A DNA stretch of 64,000 bases from Thauera butanivorans NBRC 103042 (GTDB taxonomy: Bacteria; Pseudomonadota; Gammaproteobacteria; Burkholderiales; Rhodocyclaceae): the NCBI RefSeq assembly GCF_001591165.1, contig NZ_BCUG01000020.1, positions 1 through 64,000 of the forward strand. The letters are read 5' to 3'. This document shows, in pieces, positions 1 to 8,628 of this stretch. Below the pieces are notes generated by a model. It did not search any database, had not been told where the DNA came from, and saw only the letters and a program-made list of their open reading frames with translations. Both the position numbers and the translations under genes were made by a program. Positions within the stretch are counted from its first letter, which is position 1; each line of letters opens with the position of its first letter.

Positions 1-6
1 GCTCAT
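1..6 (-). CDS. Start of a minus-strand gene cut by the window edge
   Basis: Only an ATG and one further codon (Met-Ser) are visible. A GGAG motif lies about 10 nt upstream of the ATG, and the position just downstream of the hydratase gene in the same direction suggests the next gene of the operon. In steroid meta-cleavage operons a hydratase is often followed by an acetaldehyde/propionaldehyde dehydrogenase or an aldolase. That is context only, because the product cannot be read here. Confidence 0.45.
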
Positions 7-99
7 GAAATTCGTTCTCCGGAAGCACAGGGTTGCAGGACACGCAGCGGCGGGAGAGGGAGGGGGAAGCTGCCGCTGCGCGCCTGCAAGCGGAGGAAA

Positions 100-888
100 T
101 CAGCTGAACGCGACCGAGCAGCGGCCGAGTCCTTCGATCTCCATGTCGAAACGGTCGCCCGCCCGCGCGGGCACCAGCGGCGCCAGCGAGCCGGACAGGA
201 TCAACTCGCCGGCGCGGAACGGAATGCCGAAGCGGCCCAGGGTGTTGGCCAGCCAGGCCACGGCTTCGGCCGGGTGGCCCTGCACCGCCGAACCCAGGCC
301 TTCGCCGGCCGGCTCGTCGTTGCGCGTCATGCGCATGCGCACCGCCGCCAGGTCCAGTCCGGCGGGGTCGGTGTGCTGCTCGCCGATCACGAATACGCCG
401 CAGGAGGCGTTGTCGGCCACGGTGTCCTGGATGCGGATCTTCCAGTCGTGGATGCGCGAATCGACGATTTCGAAGCAGGGCGCGACCCAGGCGGTGGCGG
501 CCAGCACGTCGTCGCGGCTCACGCCGGGGCCCTGCAGGTCGGACTTCAGCATGAAGGCGATCTCGCCTTCGGCGCGCGGCTGGATCAGCCCAGCGGCGGC
601 GAGCGGAATCGTCGCGCCGTCGGCATGATGCATCGCGTCGGTCAGGAAGCCGAAGTCCGGCTGATGCACGTTCAGCATGTCCTGCACCGGCTTGCTGGTG
701 ACGCCGATCTTCTTGCCGACGACCTTCTCGCCGTCGGCTTCGCGGCGCGCCAGCATGTGCAGCGAGATCCGGTAGGCGTCGTCGATGCCGATGTCCGGGT
801 GGCGCTCGGTCAGCGGCACCAGTGTGCGGCGCTGGCGCAGCGCATCGTAGAGTTCGTCGCCGAGGCGATGGATCAGGGGGGCGTCCAT
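100..888 (-). CDS. 2-hydroxypenta-2,4-dienoate (2-keto-4-pentenoate) hydratase, HsaE/TesE type
   Basis: This 262-residue protein belongs to the MhpD/DmpE/XylJ hydratase family, which adds water to the dienoate released by meta-cleavage hydrolases. In steroid degraders the substrate is 2-hydroxyhexa-2,4-dienoate from ring A. Length and family-type segments (the KKIGVTSKPVQ region, IQPRAEGEIAFML, and the acidic residues around FEIVDSRI) fit the family. The ATG at 888 is preceded by AAGGAG at ideal spacing; the frame stays open upstream, but that part overlaps the SDR gene and is spurious. It follows the SDR by 11 nt and the flavin reductase, so it is probably the third gene of a ring A/B operon. 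Family assignment is firm; steroid specificity comes from context. Confidence 0.87.
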   Translation of the reverse strand: MDAPLIHRLGDELYDALRQRRTLVPLTERHPDIGIDDAYRISLHMLARREADGEKVVGKKIGVTSKPVQDMLNVHQPDFGFLTDAMHHADGATIPLAAAGLIQPRAEGEIAFMLKSDLQGPGVSRDDVLAATAWVAPCFEIVDSRIHDWKIRIQDTVADNASCGVFVIGEQHTDPAGLDLAAVRMRMTRNDEPAGEGLGSAVQGHPAEAVAWLANTLGRFGIPFRAGELILSGSLAPLVPARAGDRFDMEIEGLGRCSVAFS

Positions 889-899
889 GTCCGCCTCCT

Positions 900-1673
900 T
901 CAACCCGGCCATACGCTGGATTCGGCGCCGCCGTCGACTTCGATGATCTTGCCGGTGACCCAGGCGGAGGCCGGCGTGGCGAGATAGAGCGCGGCGGCGG
1001 CGATGTCCTCGACTTCGCCGAGGCGCTGCAGCGGCGTGTTGCGGATCATGCCCTCGCGCATGTTGGCCGGCAGCGCGCGATCGAGCGCGGCGGTCATGAT
1101 CGGCCCAGGCGCGATCGCATTGACGCGCACCTCGGGGGCGAAGTCCTGCGCCAGCAGGCGGGTGAGCTGGCTCAAGGCGGCCTTGGCGGTGCCGTAGGCG
1201 CTGAAGTGCGGCTGGGCATAGCGGGCGGCGCCCGAGGTGATGTTGAGCACGTTGCCGCCGCCGGCCGCGCGCATGTGCGGCACGCACAGGCGGGTGAGTT
1301 CGTAGGCCGACGTGACGTTGAAGCGGAACACGTGCTCGAACTTGTCGGCGGACATCTTCAGCGGGTCGTTGGGCCCGGAGCCGCCGGCGTTGTTCACCAG
1401 ATGGGTGATGCGGCCGAAAGCCGCCACCGCGGCGTCGACCAGCTTCGCCAGTTGTGCCAGATCGGTGACGTCGCACTGCACCGCCAGCGCCCGCCGGCCG
1501 AGGGCGCGGATTTCTTCCGCGACCGCCTCGACGTCGGCCGGCGTGCGCGCGGCGCAGACCACGTCGGCGCCGGCTTCGGCGTAGGCCAGGGCGATGGCGC
1601 GGCCGATGCCGCGGCCGCCGCCGGTGACGATGGCGACCTGATTGTCCAGGCGGAAACGTTCGATGAGCGGCAT
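900..1673 (-). CDS. Short-chain dehydrogenase, 7alpha-hydroxysteroid dehydrogenase-like
   Basis: A classical SDR of 257 residues, predicted to be cytosolic and NAD(P)-dependent. Visible motifs are TGGGRGIG (17-24), NNAG (94-97), Ser147 and the YxxxK pair Tyr160/Lys164. The order and wording of its conserved blocks (LVNNAGGSGP, NITS, RVNAIAPGPI, TPLQRLG, PASAWVTG) closely recall E. coli 7alpha-HSDH, which oxidises the C7 hydroxyl of bile acids. The start has AAAGGA upstream. It sits between the flavin reductase and the meta-cleavage hydratase, so it may act on a hydroxylated steroid or on a ring-opened hydroxy intermediate. The substrate position is inferred, not shown. Confidence 0.82.
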   Translation of the reverse strand: MPLIERFRLDNQVAIVTGGGRGIGRAIALAYAEAGADVVCAARTPADVEAVAEEIRALGRRALAVQCDVTDLAQLAKLVDAAVAAFGRITHLVNNAGGSGPNDPLKMSADKFEHVFRFNVTSAYELTRLCVPHMRAAGGGNVLNITSGAARYAQPHFSAYGTAKAALSQLTRLLAQDFAPEVRVNAIAPGPIMTAALDRALPANMREGMIRNTPLQRLGEVEDIAAAALYLATPASAWVTGKIIEVDGGAESSVWPG

Positions 1674-1744
1674 GGGAATTTCCTTTGTCGTGATGCCGTT
1701 GAAGGGCTTGTCCCGGGGCGGGCGAAGCGGCCGGCTGGCGGGAA

Positions 1745-2722
1745 TCAGCGCGGCGACCAGAGATCGGGCATGCCCGGGTCGCTGTTGGCGATCAGGCGCT
1801 TCAGCAGCAGCTTCAGGGCCATCGTGTCACCGGTGCCGAGTCTGGCGGCGATGTCTTCCTCGACCGCCTTTGCCAGCGCGATCTGGCGCAGCGAGGCTTC
1901 GCGGCCGTCGGCGGTCAATACGTAGCGATCCTCGCCTCTGTCGTCCTCGAGTGCAACCAGGTGCTGCGCTTCCAGCGCCGCCATCGAGTCGGCGGTGGCC
2001 AGCATGCCGGTATAGGCGATGAAGGCGTTCAGTTCGTCCAGCGTCAGGCGGTCGCGGATCGATAGCACCGACAGGATGAAGAAGGAGCGCTCGTCCAATG
2101 CCTGGGTGTCCAGCAACTGCCGCAGTGCATGCAGCATCTGGTAGTGCGCGCGGCCCAGCAGGTAGCCGAGCAGGTCTTCGGTATAGCTGCATTCGGGCGG
2201 CGGCGTGGCGCCCAGGCGCACTTCCTCGCGCGGCCTGCGGGCGGCCAGTGCGTACTGGCCGCTCTGGAACACCAGCGGCGGGCGGTCGCCGTGATCGTAG
2301 GCCAGCACTTCGCCGACGAAGATGACATGGTCGCCGCCGTCGTAGCTGAAGGCGGTGCGGCACTGGAAACGTGCCGTGCAGTCCTTCAGCAGCGGCGCCT
2401 TGCCGATGCTTTCGTCCAGTTCGAGCCCGGCGAACTTGTCCTCGCCCTGGCGGGCGAAGCGGCCGGACAGGGCTTCCTGGTCGGCTGCCAGCACATGCAC
2501 GTTCCAGTGCGTGGAAGTGGAGAACGCCTGCAGGCTGCGCGCGTTCTTCGCCAGGCTCCAAAGCACCAGCGGCGGGTTCAGCGACACGGAGTTGAAGCTG
2601 TTGGCGGTGATGCCGACCGGCTCGCCATCCTGGGCCCGGGTGGTGATGATGGTGACCCCGGTGGTGAAGGTGCCGAGCGCGGCGCGGAATGCCTGGGGGT
2701 CGAAGCCCTTGTGCGTCGTCAT
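1745..2722 (-). CDS. hsaB: FMN reductase with C-terminal MarR-like domain (HsaB-type monooxygenase reductase)
   Basis: The protein has 325 residues. Positions 1-165 are a flavin reductase-like FMN-binding domain (FRAALGTFTTGVTIITT, then GITANSFNSVSLNPPLVLWS), the class that supplies reduced flavin to two-component monooxygenases such as HsaA/HsaB. Residues about 185-315 form an extra helical, winged-helix-like region resembling MarR, as in the C1 reductase of Acinetobacter 4-hydroxyphenylacetate hydroxylase, where the tail lets the phenolic substrate stimulate the reductase. The start at MTTHKGF is preferred over an ATG 66 nt upstream because the latter lies inside an operator palindrome. The oxygenase partner is not in this window. 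It is first in the minus-strand ring A operon. Confidence 0.82.
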   Translation of the reverse strand: MTTHKGFDPQAFRAALGTFTTGVTIITTRAQDGEPVGITANSFNSVSLNPPLVLWSLAKNARSLQAFSTSTHWNVHVLAADQEALSGRFARQGEDKFAGLELDESIGKAPLLKDCTARFQCRTAFSYDGGDHVIFVGEVLAYDHGDRPPLVFQSGQYALAARRPREEVRLGATPPPECSYTEDLLGYLLGRAHYQMLHALRQLLDTQALDERSFFILSVLSIRDRLTLDELNAFIAYTGMLATADSMAALEAQHLVALEDDRGEDRYVLTADGREASLRQIALAKAVEEDIAARLGTGDTMALKLLLKRLIANSDPGMPDLWSPR

Positions 2723-2787
2723 GTCGTGTCTCGAGGGGGCGGAAGGAGAGGTGGAGCCGAGTATGGAATCCGGCCAGGGCAGGGTCA

Positions 2788-2803
2788 TCGTCCCAACGGA
2801 CTA
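2788..2803. promoter_or_regulatory. Operator copy 1 of the shared inverted repeat
   Basis: TCGTCCCAACGGACTA, preceded by CA, fits T(C/A)GTCY-N4-RGAC(G/T)A. It lies 66 nt upstream of the flavin reductase start in the gap shared with the divergent aldehyde dehydrogenase gene, 45 bp centre to centre from the next copy. Confidence 0.7.
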
Positions 2804-2832
2804 CCGTTTCGCATGGAGTTCCCCGGTCCCGC

Positions 2833-2848
2833 TCGTCCGATCGGACTA
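2833..2848. promoter_or_regulatory. Operator copy 2 of the shared inverted repeat
   Basis: TCGTCCGATCGGACTA is a near-perfect palindrome, with only the outer base pair differing. It lies 82 nt upstream of the aldehyde dehydrogenase start and forms a pair with copy 1 in the same divergent promoter gap. Confidence 0.72.
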
Positions 2849-2929
2849 CGCGGACGGCGGGGCTGCGGGTTAAGGTCGCGGCCTGGCGTATGAGTACGCT
2901 TTCCCGCCTCTCAAACCGGAGCGATTGCC

Positions 2930-4366
2930 GTGACGAAAGAGATCATCACCACCGCCGCGGGCCTGGCCGGCCTGCTCCAGCAACAGCGCAAGGCCTTCGC
3001 TGCCGCTGGCGCCGTGAGCGCCGCCGAGCGCAGGCGCCGCATCCAGACCGCGATCGACCTGCTGGTGAAACACCACAAGTCCCTGGCCGAAGCAATGGAC
3101 GCCGACTTCGGCGGCCGCCCCAGGGGCTATTCACTGATGAACGACGTGCTCGGTTCGCTGACCTCGCTGAAGTACGCCCGCGATCATTTCGAACCGTGGA
3201 TGGCGAGCGAGCCGCGCACGCCCTTTCCGCCCTACGACCAGCTCGGCGCCCAGGCCTGGGTGATGTACCAGCCCAAGGGCACGGTGGGCATCATCGGCAC
3301 CTGGAACGCGCCGCTGTTCACGCTGTTCAGCCCCTTGGCGAGCGCGCTGGCCGCCGGCAACCGGGCGATCCTGAAACCTTCCGAAGTCGTGCCGCGTACT
3401 GCGCAGATAGTGGCCGAGGCCGTGGCCGAGCTGTTCGATCCGCTCGAAGTCGGCGTCGTCACCGGCGGGCCGGAAATGGGCGAAGCCTTCACGTCCCAGC
3501 CTTTCGACCACATCGTATTCACCGGCAGCACCCAGGTGGGCAAGGCGGTGATGCGCAACGCCGCGCAGAATCTGGTGCCGGTGACGCTGGAGCTCGGCGG
3601 CAAGTCGCCGGCCATCGTCGCCCGCAGCGCCGATCTCGCCACCGCGGCCTTCCGCATCGCCGCTGCCAAGGCGGCCAACGCCGGCCAGCTCTGCGTCAAT
3701 CCGGACGTGGTCTACGTCGCCCGTGAGCAGCTCGAGGACTTCGTCGCCGCGCTCAAGCGCAGCTTCGGCGAACTGTTCCCGAGCGTGGCGGGCAATGCGG
3801 ACATGGTGGCGGTGGTGAATGCCCGCCATCTGGCGCGTGTCGAAGCCTGCGTCGGCGACGCCGCCCGCGTCGGGGCTCGCGTCGAATGTGCGCCGGTCCC
3901 TGCAGCCGCTGATGCGACGGACCGCCGCCGGCCGCTCAGCATCGTCATCGACCCGCCGGCGGACAGCGCGATCATGCGCGAGGAAATCTTCGGCCCCGCC
4001 GTCGTCGTCAAACCCTACGACGCCATCGACGACGTGATCGCCGACATCAATGCCCGGCCGCGGCCGCTGGCCTTGTACTACTTCGGCGAGGACGAGGCCG
4101 AGCAGCAGCAGGTGCTGGAGCACACGTTGTCGGGTGGCGTGACGATCAACGAAGCGATGTTCCATGCGGCGATGGAGGACGCGCCTTTCGGCGGCATCGG
4201 CGATTCCGGCATGGGCCATTACCACGGCCGCGAAGGCTTCCTCGAATTCAGCCACACGCGCACGGTGTTCAAGGCGCCGGCCTGCGATCCGCGCCGCGAA
4301 TGGGGCCTGCTGCCGCCGTATTCCGATCAGTTCCTGGCGATGATGGAGGCGCAGGTCACGCCCTGA
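2930..4366 (+). CDS. NAD(P)-dependent aldehyde dehydrogenase, coniferyl-aldehyde dehydrogenase-like
   Basis: A 478-residue aldehyde dehydrogenase, the short type related to CalB. It shows the oxyanion Asn125 (GTWNAP), the cofactor lysine 149 (LKPSE), the FTGST block (197-201), general-base Glu221 in ELGGKSP and the nucleophile Cys255 (GQLCVNPD). Translation starts at a GTG with GGAG 8 nt upstream. It stands alone on the plus strand behind two operators and before a terminator. In bile-acid side-chain degradation by retro-aldol cleavage, a steroid aldehyde must be oxidised to the acid (the Sad reaction of Pseudomonas Chol1), and this gene is the obvious candidate. That role is inferred from the two aldolase modules elsewhere in the window. 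Confidence 0.86.
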   Translation: MTKEIITTAAGLAGLLQQQRKAFAAAGAVSAAERRRRIQTAIDLLVKHHKSLAEAMDADFGGRPRGYSLMNDVLGSLTSLKYARDHFEPWMASEPRTPFPPYDQLGAQAWVMYQPKGTVGIIGTWNAPLFTLFSPLASALAAGNRAILKPSEVVPRTAQIVAEAVAELFDPLEVGVVTGGPEMGEAFTSQPFDHIVFTGSTQVGKAVMRNAAQNLVPVTLELGGKSPAIVARSADLATAAFRIAAAKAANAGQLCVNPDVVYVAREQLEDFVAALKRSFGELFPSVAGNADMVAVVNARHLARVEACVGDAARVGARVECAPVPAAADATDRRRPLSIVIDPPADSAIMREEIFGPAVVVKPYDAIDDVIADINARPRPLALYYFGEDEAEQQQVLEHTLSGGVTINEAMFHAAMEDAPFGGIGDSGMGHYHGREGFLEFSHTRTVFKAPACDPRREWGLLPPYSDQFLAMMEAQVTP

Positions 4367-4388
4367 GTTTCGTTGCCCGAGCTGCCAG

Positions 4389-4425
4389 CGCCGCGCCGCC
4401 CGTAGGGGGCGGATGCGGCGTTTTT
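4389..4425 (+). terminator. Rho-independent terminator after the aldehyde dehydrogenase gene
   Basis: CGCCGC (4389-4394) pairs with GCGGCG (4415-4420) and CCGCCC pairs with GGGCGG inside it. Five T residues follow at 4421-4425. It separates convergent genes. Confidence 0.75.
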
Positions 4426-4440
4426 CGTATGAGCGCCTGG

Positions 4441-5922
4441 TCAGCGCCGGGCGGCGGCGACGCCGGCCTGGCGGCCGAAGAAGGTCGAGTCGCCCAGCGA
4501 CATGCCCGAGCTGTAGCCTTCGCCCCAGCGCGGCAGGCCGCAGGCGCAGCGGCCGGCGGCGTAGAGGCCGGCGATCGGGCTGCCGTCGGCGTCCAGCACT
4601 TCGCCGCTGGGGCGGGTGTGCAGGCCGCCCATCGTGAAGGCGTGCGCGTTCAGTTCGCCGGCGCAGTAGCTGAGCGCGGCGAAGGGCGCGACGGTGAGCG
4701 GGCGCAGCCAGTCGGCGGCCTTGTGGAACAGCGGATCTTGTCCTTCGGCGGCGTTGCGGTTGAAGGTTTCCACGGTATGCACCAGCGTGCCTGCCGGCAG
4801 GCCGAGTTCCCGTTCGATCTCTTCCCAGCTTTCGCCCACGGCGGCGACCGGGATGTCCGGCTCGATCAGCGGGCGGCCGAAAGTCTCGTTGTCCACCAGC
4901 AGCCAGGCCTTGCCTTCCGGCTGGCGCAGCACGTAGTGGCCGACGCGGCCATGGTAGGCATCCTCGTTGATGAAGCGCTCGCCGCGCGCATTGACGAAGA
5001 TGCCTTTCACCAGCGATTCGGGCGGAAAGAAGGGGATGGTGGCAAAGAACTGATCCATGTGGATGGCCGCGCCGCCAGCACTGATGCCCATGCGGATGCC
5101 CGAGCCGTCGTCGTTGCCGGCGGAGACGGGCTGGGTGCAGGCCAGCGCGGCCGGTGCGTAGCGCGCCACCATGTCGCGGTTCACGATGAAGCCGCCGGCG
5201 CACAGGATCACGCCCTTGTGTGCGCGCACGTATTTCTCCTCGCCGTCGATGCGCACCACCAAGCCGGCCACGCTGCCGTCGCGGTCGACGATCAGGCTCA
5301 GCGCCCGGCTGTTGCAGTGGAGCGTGGCACCGAGCGCCTCGGCGCGTGCGCACAGCTTTTCCATCAGCACCTTGCCGCCGCCCCAGCCCTTGAACTGCGC
5401 GGTATGGCCGCGCGGGGCAGGCCTGGCTCTGGCACTGAACGGCCAGGCGGCTTCGCTGCCCGACCACAGCAAGGTGTCGTCGGTCGTCGGCTCGATCCAT
5501 TTGCCGGGCAGGTAGCTGCCTTTGAACGGCACGCCCTGTGCTTCCAGCCAGTCGAAATGCGTTGCCGCGCCTTCGGCATACAGGCGTACGCGCTCGGCGT
5601 CGGCACCCGGGCCGCCGGCCATCATCAGGTAGGTGTAAAGATCCTCGGTGCTGTCCGCGAAGCCATGCGCGCGCTGGACGCGGGTGCCGCCGCTGCCGCC
5701 GGCGTAGATCTCGCCGCCGGACAGTGCCGCGCTGCCGCCCGGCGCGGAGGCGACTTCGAACACCTGCACGCGGACACCGGCAAGCCGTGCCTCGATCGCC
5801 GCGCAACTGCCGGCCGCGCCCATGCCGATCACCGCGACGTCGGTGTCGATGTCCCAGCGCGGCACGTCCTCGATGCGGCAGGGGCGGGCGGGGTTGTGGG
5901 CCGGTGTCGTGTCCTGGGTCAT
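4441..5922 (-). CDS. FAD-dependent 3-ketosteroid dehydrogenase, Kst4D-like
   Basis: A 493-residue flavoprotein of the fumarate reductase/KstD superfamily. The N-terminal FAD motif VAVIGMGAAGSCAAIEA is followed by a GGSAALSGGEIYAGGS segment, and the C-terminal end has GLYAAGRCACG and GEGYSSGMSLGDSTFFGR. The length and the Tyr470-x-Ser472 pair recall the 3-ketosteroid delta4-(5alpha)-dehydrogenase of Rhodococcus, which introduces the 4,5 double bond. Selectivity cannot be decided by eye, so another delta-desaturase is possible. The start at 5922 is set by AAAGGAG; a longer open frame upstream is antisense to the KstD gene and is rejected. It is divergent from KstD with operators between them. 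Confidence 0.78.
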   Translation of the reverse strand: MTQDTTPAHNPARPCRIEDVPRWDIDTDVAVIGMGAAGSCAAIEARLAGVRVQVFEVASAPGGSAALSGGEIYAGGSGGTRVQRAHGFADSTEDLYTYLMMAGGPGADAERVRLYAEGAATHFDWLEAQGVPFKGSYLPGKWIEPTTDDTLLWSGSEAAWPFSARARPAPRGHTAQFKGWGGGKVLMEKLCARAEALGATLHCNSRALSLIVDRDGSVAGLVVRIDGEEKYVRAHKGVILCAGGFIVNRDMVARYAPAALACTQPVSAGNDDGSGIRMGISAGGAAIHMDQFFATIPFFPPESLVKGIFVNARGERFINEDAYHGRVGHYVLRQPEGKAWLLVDNETFGRPLIEPDIPVAAVGESWEEIERELGLPAGTLVHTVETFNRNAAEGQDPLFHKAADWLRPLTVAPFAALSYCAGELNAHAFTMGGLHTRPSGEVLDADGSPIAGLYAAGRCACGLPRWGEGYSSGMSLGDSTFFGRQAGVAAARR

Positions 5923-6010
5923 GTCGAGCTCCTTTGTCTGTGTCCGGCGTGCGTCGTCCCTGCGGCACGCGCTGTCCGCCCGATCATCGATACCCCGGCG
6001 TGTCGCCGCA

Positions 6011-6026
6011 TCCTCCGATTGAACGA
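6011..6026. promoter_or_regulatory. Degenerate copy of the shared inverted repeat
   Basis: TCCTCCGATTGAACGA keeps most of both half sites but has several mismatches. It is 37 bp centre to centre from the better copy at 6048, in the divergent gap between the two ketosteroid dehydrogenase genes. Confidence 0.4.
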
Positions 6027-6047
6027 TGGCGCTGCCGCCGCGCGCCA

Positions 6048-6063
6048 TAGTCCGCATTGACGA
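6048..6063. promoter_or_regulatory. Operator copy 3 of the shared inverted repeat
   Basis: TAGTCCGCATTGACGA, followed by TG, reads on the minus strand as CATCGTCA-N4-GGACTA, one mismatch from the consensus. It lies 61 nt upstream of the chosen KstD start. Confidence 0.6.
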
Positions 6064-6123
6064 TGAACGCCGCCGGGACTGCCGCCAACATCGGCCACAT
6101 TGCAACAGCAACTGGGGTGGAGC

Positions 6124-7833
6124 GTGAGCGAGCAAGATCGGTCTCGGACGGATTGGGATGTCGTCGTCGTTGGTTCGGGGGCAGGCGCGATGACCTCGGC
6201 GGTCGTCGCCGCCGACCAGGGCTTGTCGGTGCTGGTGATCGAGAAGAGCGACAAGTTCGGCGGGACCTCGGCGATCTCGGGCGGCGGCATCTGGATTCCG
6301 AACAATCACCATTTCACTGCCAAGGGCGGCCGCGACAGTCTGGATGAGGCGCTGCGCTACATCCTCGCCGCGGGCGGCGGCAAGGCCGACGAAACCAAGG
6401 TGCGCGCCTACCTCACCCAGGCGCCGGAGATGATCCGCTACCTCGAAGGCAAATCCCGCGTGCGCTACGCGGTGGCGGAAAAGTATCCCGACTACTACCA
6501 GCACCTGCCGGGCGCGCTGCCGGGCGGGCGCTCGCTCGACCCCGAGCTGTTCGATACCAGCGTGCTGGGCGACGAACTGCAGCATCTGCGCCGCCCCTCG
6601 CCGTCCACGCTGCTGATGGGGCGCATCGCCTGGACCGCGCGCGACGCCCACGTCGCCATGGCGCGCGAACGCGGCTGGCGGCTGAAAGTGCTCGGCCTGA
6701 TGCTGCGCTACAAGCTCGACTTCAAGTGGCGCAGGAAGAGTCGGTACGACCGCCGCGCCGCGCTCGGCAGTTCGCTGGTGTGCGCGCTGCGCGCCTCGCT
6801 GATGGATCGCAAGGTGCCGCTGTGGCTGAAGACCGATTTCCGCGATCTGGTGATCGAGGACGGCCGCGTCACCGGTGTGCGGGTCGAGCGCGATGGCTTT
6901 CCGATGACGCTCACCGCCCGCCGGGGCGTGATCCTCGGCGCCGGCGGCTTCGAGCAGAACCAGGCGTTGCGCGAAAGATACCTGCCGCAGCCGACCCAGG
7001 CGCGCTGGAGCGCGACGCCGCCCGGCAACAACACCGGCGCCGCGCTCGAAGCCGGCCTGGCCGCGGGTGCCGCCACCGACCTGCTCGACTGGGCGTGGTG
7101 GGCGCCGACCATCGCCGTGACCGGCGAGGAGAAGCCGCGCGGCGTGTTCGCCGAGCGTGCCTTTCCGGGCGCGATCGTGGTCAACGGCCTGGGCCGGCGC
7201 TTCTGCAACGAGGCCCAGGGCTATCTCGAATTCGGCGATGCGATGTACCGCGACAACGAAGCCACCGGCGGCAGGAACGTGCCGGCATGGTGCATCTTCG
7301 ATGCCGGCTTCCGCTTCAACTACGCGATGGGGCCGCTGATGCCGGCGCAGATCATGCCCGACAGCCGGCTGCGCAAGGAGTGGCTGGGCACGGTGTACTG
7401 GAAGGCCGACACGCTCGAGGCGCTGGCCCGCCAGATCGGCGTCGACCCCGCCGGCCTGGCCGAAACCGTGGCGAAGATGAACGAGTACGCCCGCACGGGC
7501 AAGGATGCCGAGTTCGGCCGCGGCGACAACGTCTTCGACCGCTACTACGGCGACGTCAACGTCAAGCCCAACCCCTGCCTGGCACCGATCGAGAAAGGCC
7601 CGTTCTACGCCATGCGCATGGATGCGGGCGACATCGGCACCAAGGGCGGGCTGCTGACCGACGCCCAGGCGCGCGTCGTGCGCGCCGACGGTTCGCCGAT
7701 CGAGGGGCTCTACGCGATCGGCAACACCTCGGCCTCGGTGATGGGCACGGCCTATCCGGGCGCCGGCGCCACGCTCGGCCCGGCAATGACTTTCGGCTAT
7801 ATCGCCGCCAATCACATCGCCGCGCAGGCATGA
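6124..7833 (+). CDS. kstD: 3-ketosteroid delta1-dehydrogenase (KstD)
   Basis: A 569-residue FAD enzyme that 1,2-desaturates 3-oxosteroids, the step that together with 9alpha-hydroxylation opens ring B. The FAD-binding motif VVVVGSGAGAMTSAVVAA is at the N-terminus, GGTSAISGGGIWIPNN follows, and the C-terminus has GNTSASVMGTAYPGAGATLG. Tyr544 and Gly548 of YPGAG match the catalytic Tyr-x3-Gly of characterised KstD enzymes. GTG at 6124 is chosen because GGTGGAG precedes it; a TTG 24 nt upstream has no such site. It heads an operon with the HSD, CoA ligase, reductase and chemoreceptor genes behind an operator. Confidence 0.9.
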   Translation: MSEQDRSRTDWDVVVVGSGAGAMTSAVVAADQGLSVLVIEKSDKFGGTSAISGGGIWIPNNHHFTAKGGRDSLDEALRYILAAGGGKADETKVRAYLTQAPEMIRYLEGKSRVRYAVAEKYPDYYQHLPGALPGGRSLDPELFDTSVLGDELQHLRRPSPSTLLMGRIAWTARDAHVAMARERGWRLKVLGLMLRYKLDFKWRRKSRYDRRAALGSSLVCALRASLMDRKVPLWLKTDFRDLVIEDGRVTGVRVERDGFPMTLTARRGVILGAGGFEQNQALRERYLPQPTQARWSATPPGNNTGAALEAGLAAGAATDLLDWAWWAPTIAVTGEEKPRGVFAERAFPGAIVVNGLGRRFCNEAQGYLEFGDAMYRDNEATGGRNVPAWCIFDAGFRFNYAMGPLMPAQIMPDSRLRKEWLGTVYWKADTLEALARQIGVDPAGLAETVAKMNEYARTGKDAEFGRGDNVFDRYYGDVNVKPNPCLAPIEKGPFYAMRMDAGDIGTKGGLLTDAQARVVRADGSPIEGLYAIGNTSASVMGTAYPGAGATLGPAMTFGYIAANHIAAQA

Positions 7834-7853
7834 GGCTTCATCAGGAGATAGGC

Positions 7854-8615
7854 ATGGCAGGACGAATCGAAGGCAGGATCGCGCTGGTCACCGGCGGCGC
7901 GAGCGGCGTGGGCCGCGCCACGGTGGAGGCTTTCGTGCGCGAAGGCGCGCAGGTGGTGCTGACCGACCTCAACGTCGAGGCCGGCGAGGCGCTGGCGGCG
8001 GAGCTGGGCGGCAAGGCGTGTTTCATCCGCCAGGATGCGGCTTCGGCCGCCGATTGGGACATGGTGGCCGCGGCCGTGCGCGAGCGCTTCGGCCGCCTCG
8101 ACATCCTGGTGAACAACGCCGGCATCCTGCTCAAGGGCTCGATCGAGGACGCCACGCTGGACGACTGGCAGCGGCTGATGCGGATCAACGCCGACAGCGT
8201 CTTCCTCGGCTGCAAGGCCGGCGTGGCGCTGATGAAGGACAGCGGCGGCGGTTCGATCATCAACATCTCGTCGATTGCCGGCATCGCCGGCCGCGACGAC
8301 TATGCCGCCTATGGCGCTTCCAAGGCCGCGATCTCCGGCCTCACGCGCGCGGTCGCCGCGCACTGCCGCCGGGCCAAGTACCGCATCCGCTGCAACTCCA
8401 TCCATCCCGACGGGATCATGACGCCGATGACCGCCGGCAGCTATCCGCAAGGCGTGGACCCGGCGCGCTTCACCATCGACGCCGACCCGATGAACCGCGC
8501 CTGCCTGCCGGCCGACGTCGCCGCCGCGATCCTGTTCCTCGCCGAGGATGGCTCGCGCGCGGTCAATGGCATCGAGCTGCGCGTCGACAGCGGCCAGTTC
8601 GTCATGAGCATCTGA
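7854..8615 (+). CDS. 3beta/17beta-hydroxysteroid dehydrogenase-like SDR
   Basis: This 253-residue SDR shows TGGASGVG (13-20), NNAG (87-90), the ISS serine region (138-140) and Tyr153/Lys157. The wording of the NNAGILL segment and of NSIHPDG...TPM strongly recalls the 254-residue 3beta/17beta-HSD of Comamonas testosteroni, which oxidises hydroxyls at C3 and C17. An in-frame ATG at 7830 overlaps the kstD stop (ATGA), but the ATG at 7854 has AGGAGA at ideal spacing and is preferred. It directly follows kstD. It would feed 3-oxo or 17-oxo steroids to KstD. Position specificity is inferred from similarity recalled from memory. Confidence 0.85.
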   Translation: MAGRIEGRIALVTGGASGVGRATVEAFVREGAQVVLTDLNVEAGEALAAELGGKACFIRQDAASAADWDMVAAAVRERFGRLDILVNNAGILLKGSIEDATLDDWQRLMRINADSVFLGCKAGVALMKDSGGGSIINISSIAGIAGRDDYAAYGASKAAISGLTRAVAAHCRRAKYRIRCNSIHPDGIMTPMTAGSYPQGVDPARFTIDADPMNRACLPADVAAAILFLAEDGSRAVNGIELRVDSGQFVMSI

Positions 8616-8628
8616 GGCGCGGCGTCCC

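Noticed and set aside
1642-2022. Arginine-rich plus-strand frames opposite the SDR and flavin reductase genes
   Set aside because: Their composition is that of an antisense shadow and they have no ribosome site.
5923-7815. N-terminal extension of the Kst4D-like gene to give a 1124-residue protein
   Set aside because: The extra part is antisense to kstD and would cross the operators. A clear AAAGGAG and ATG at 5922 define the real start.
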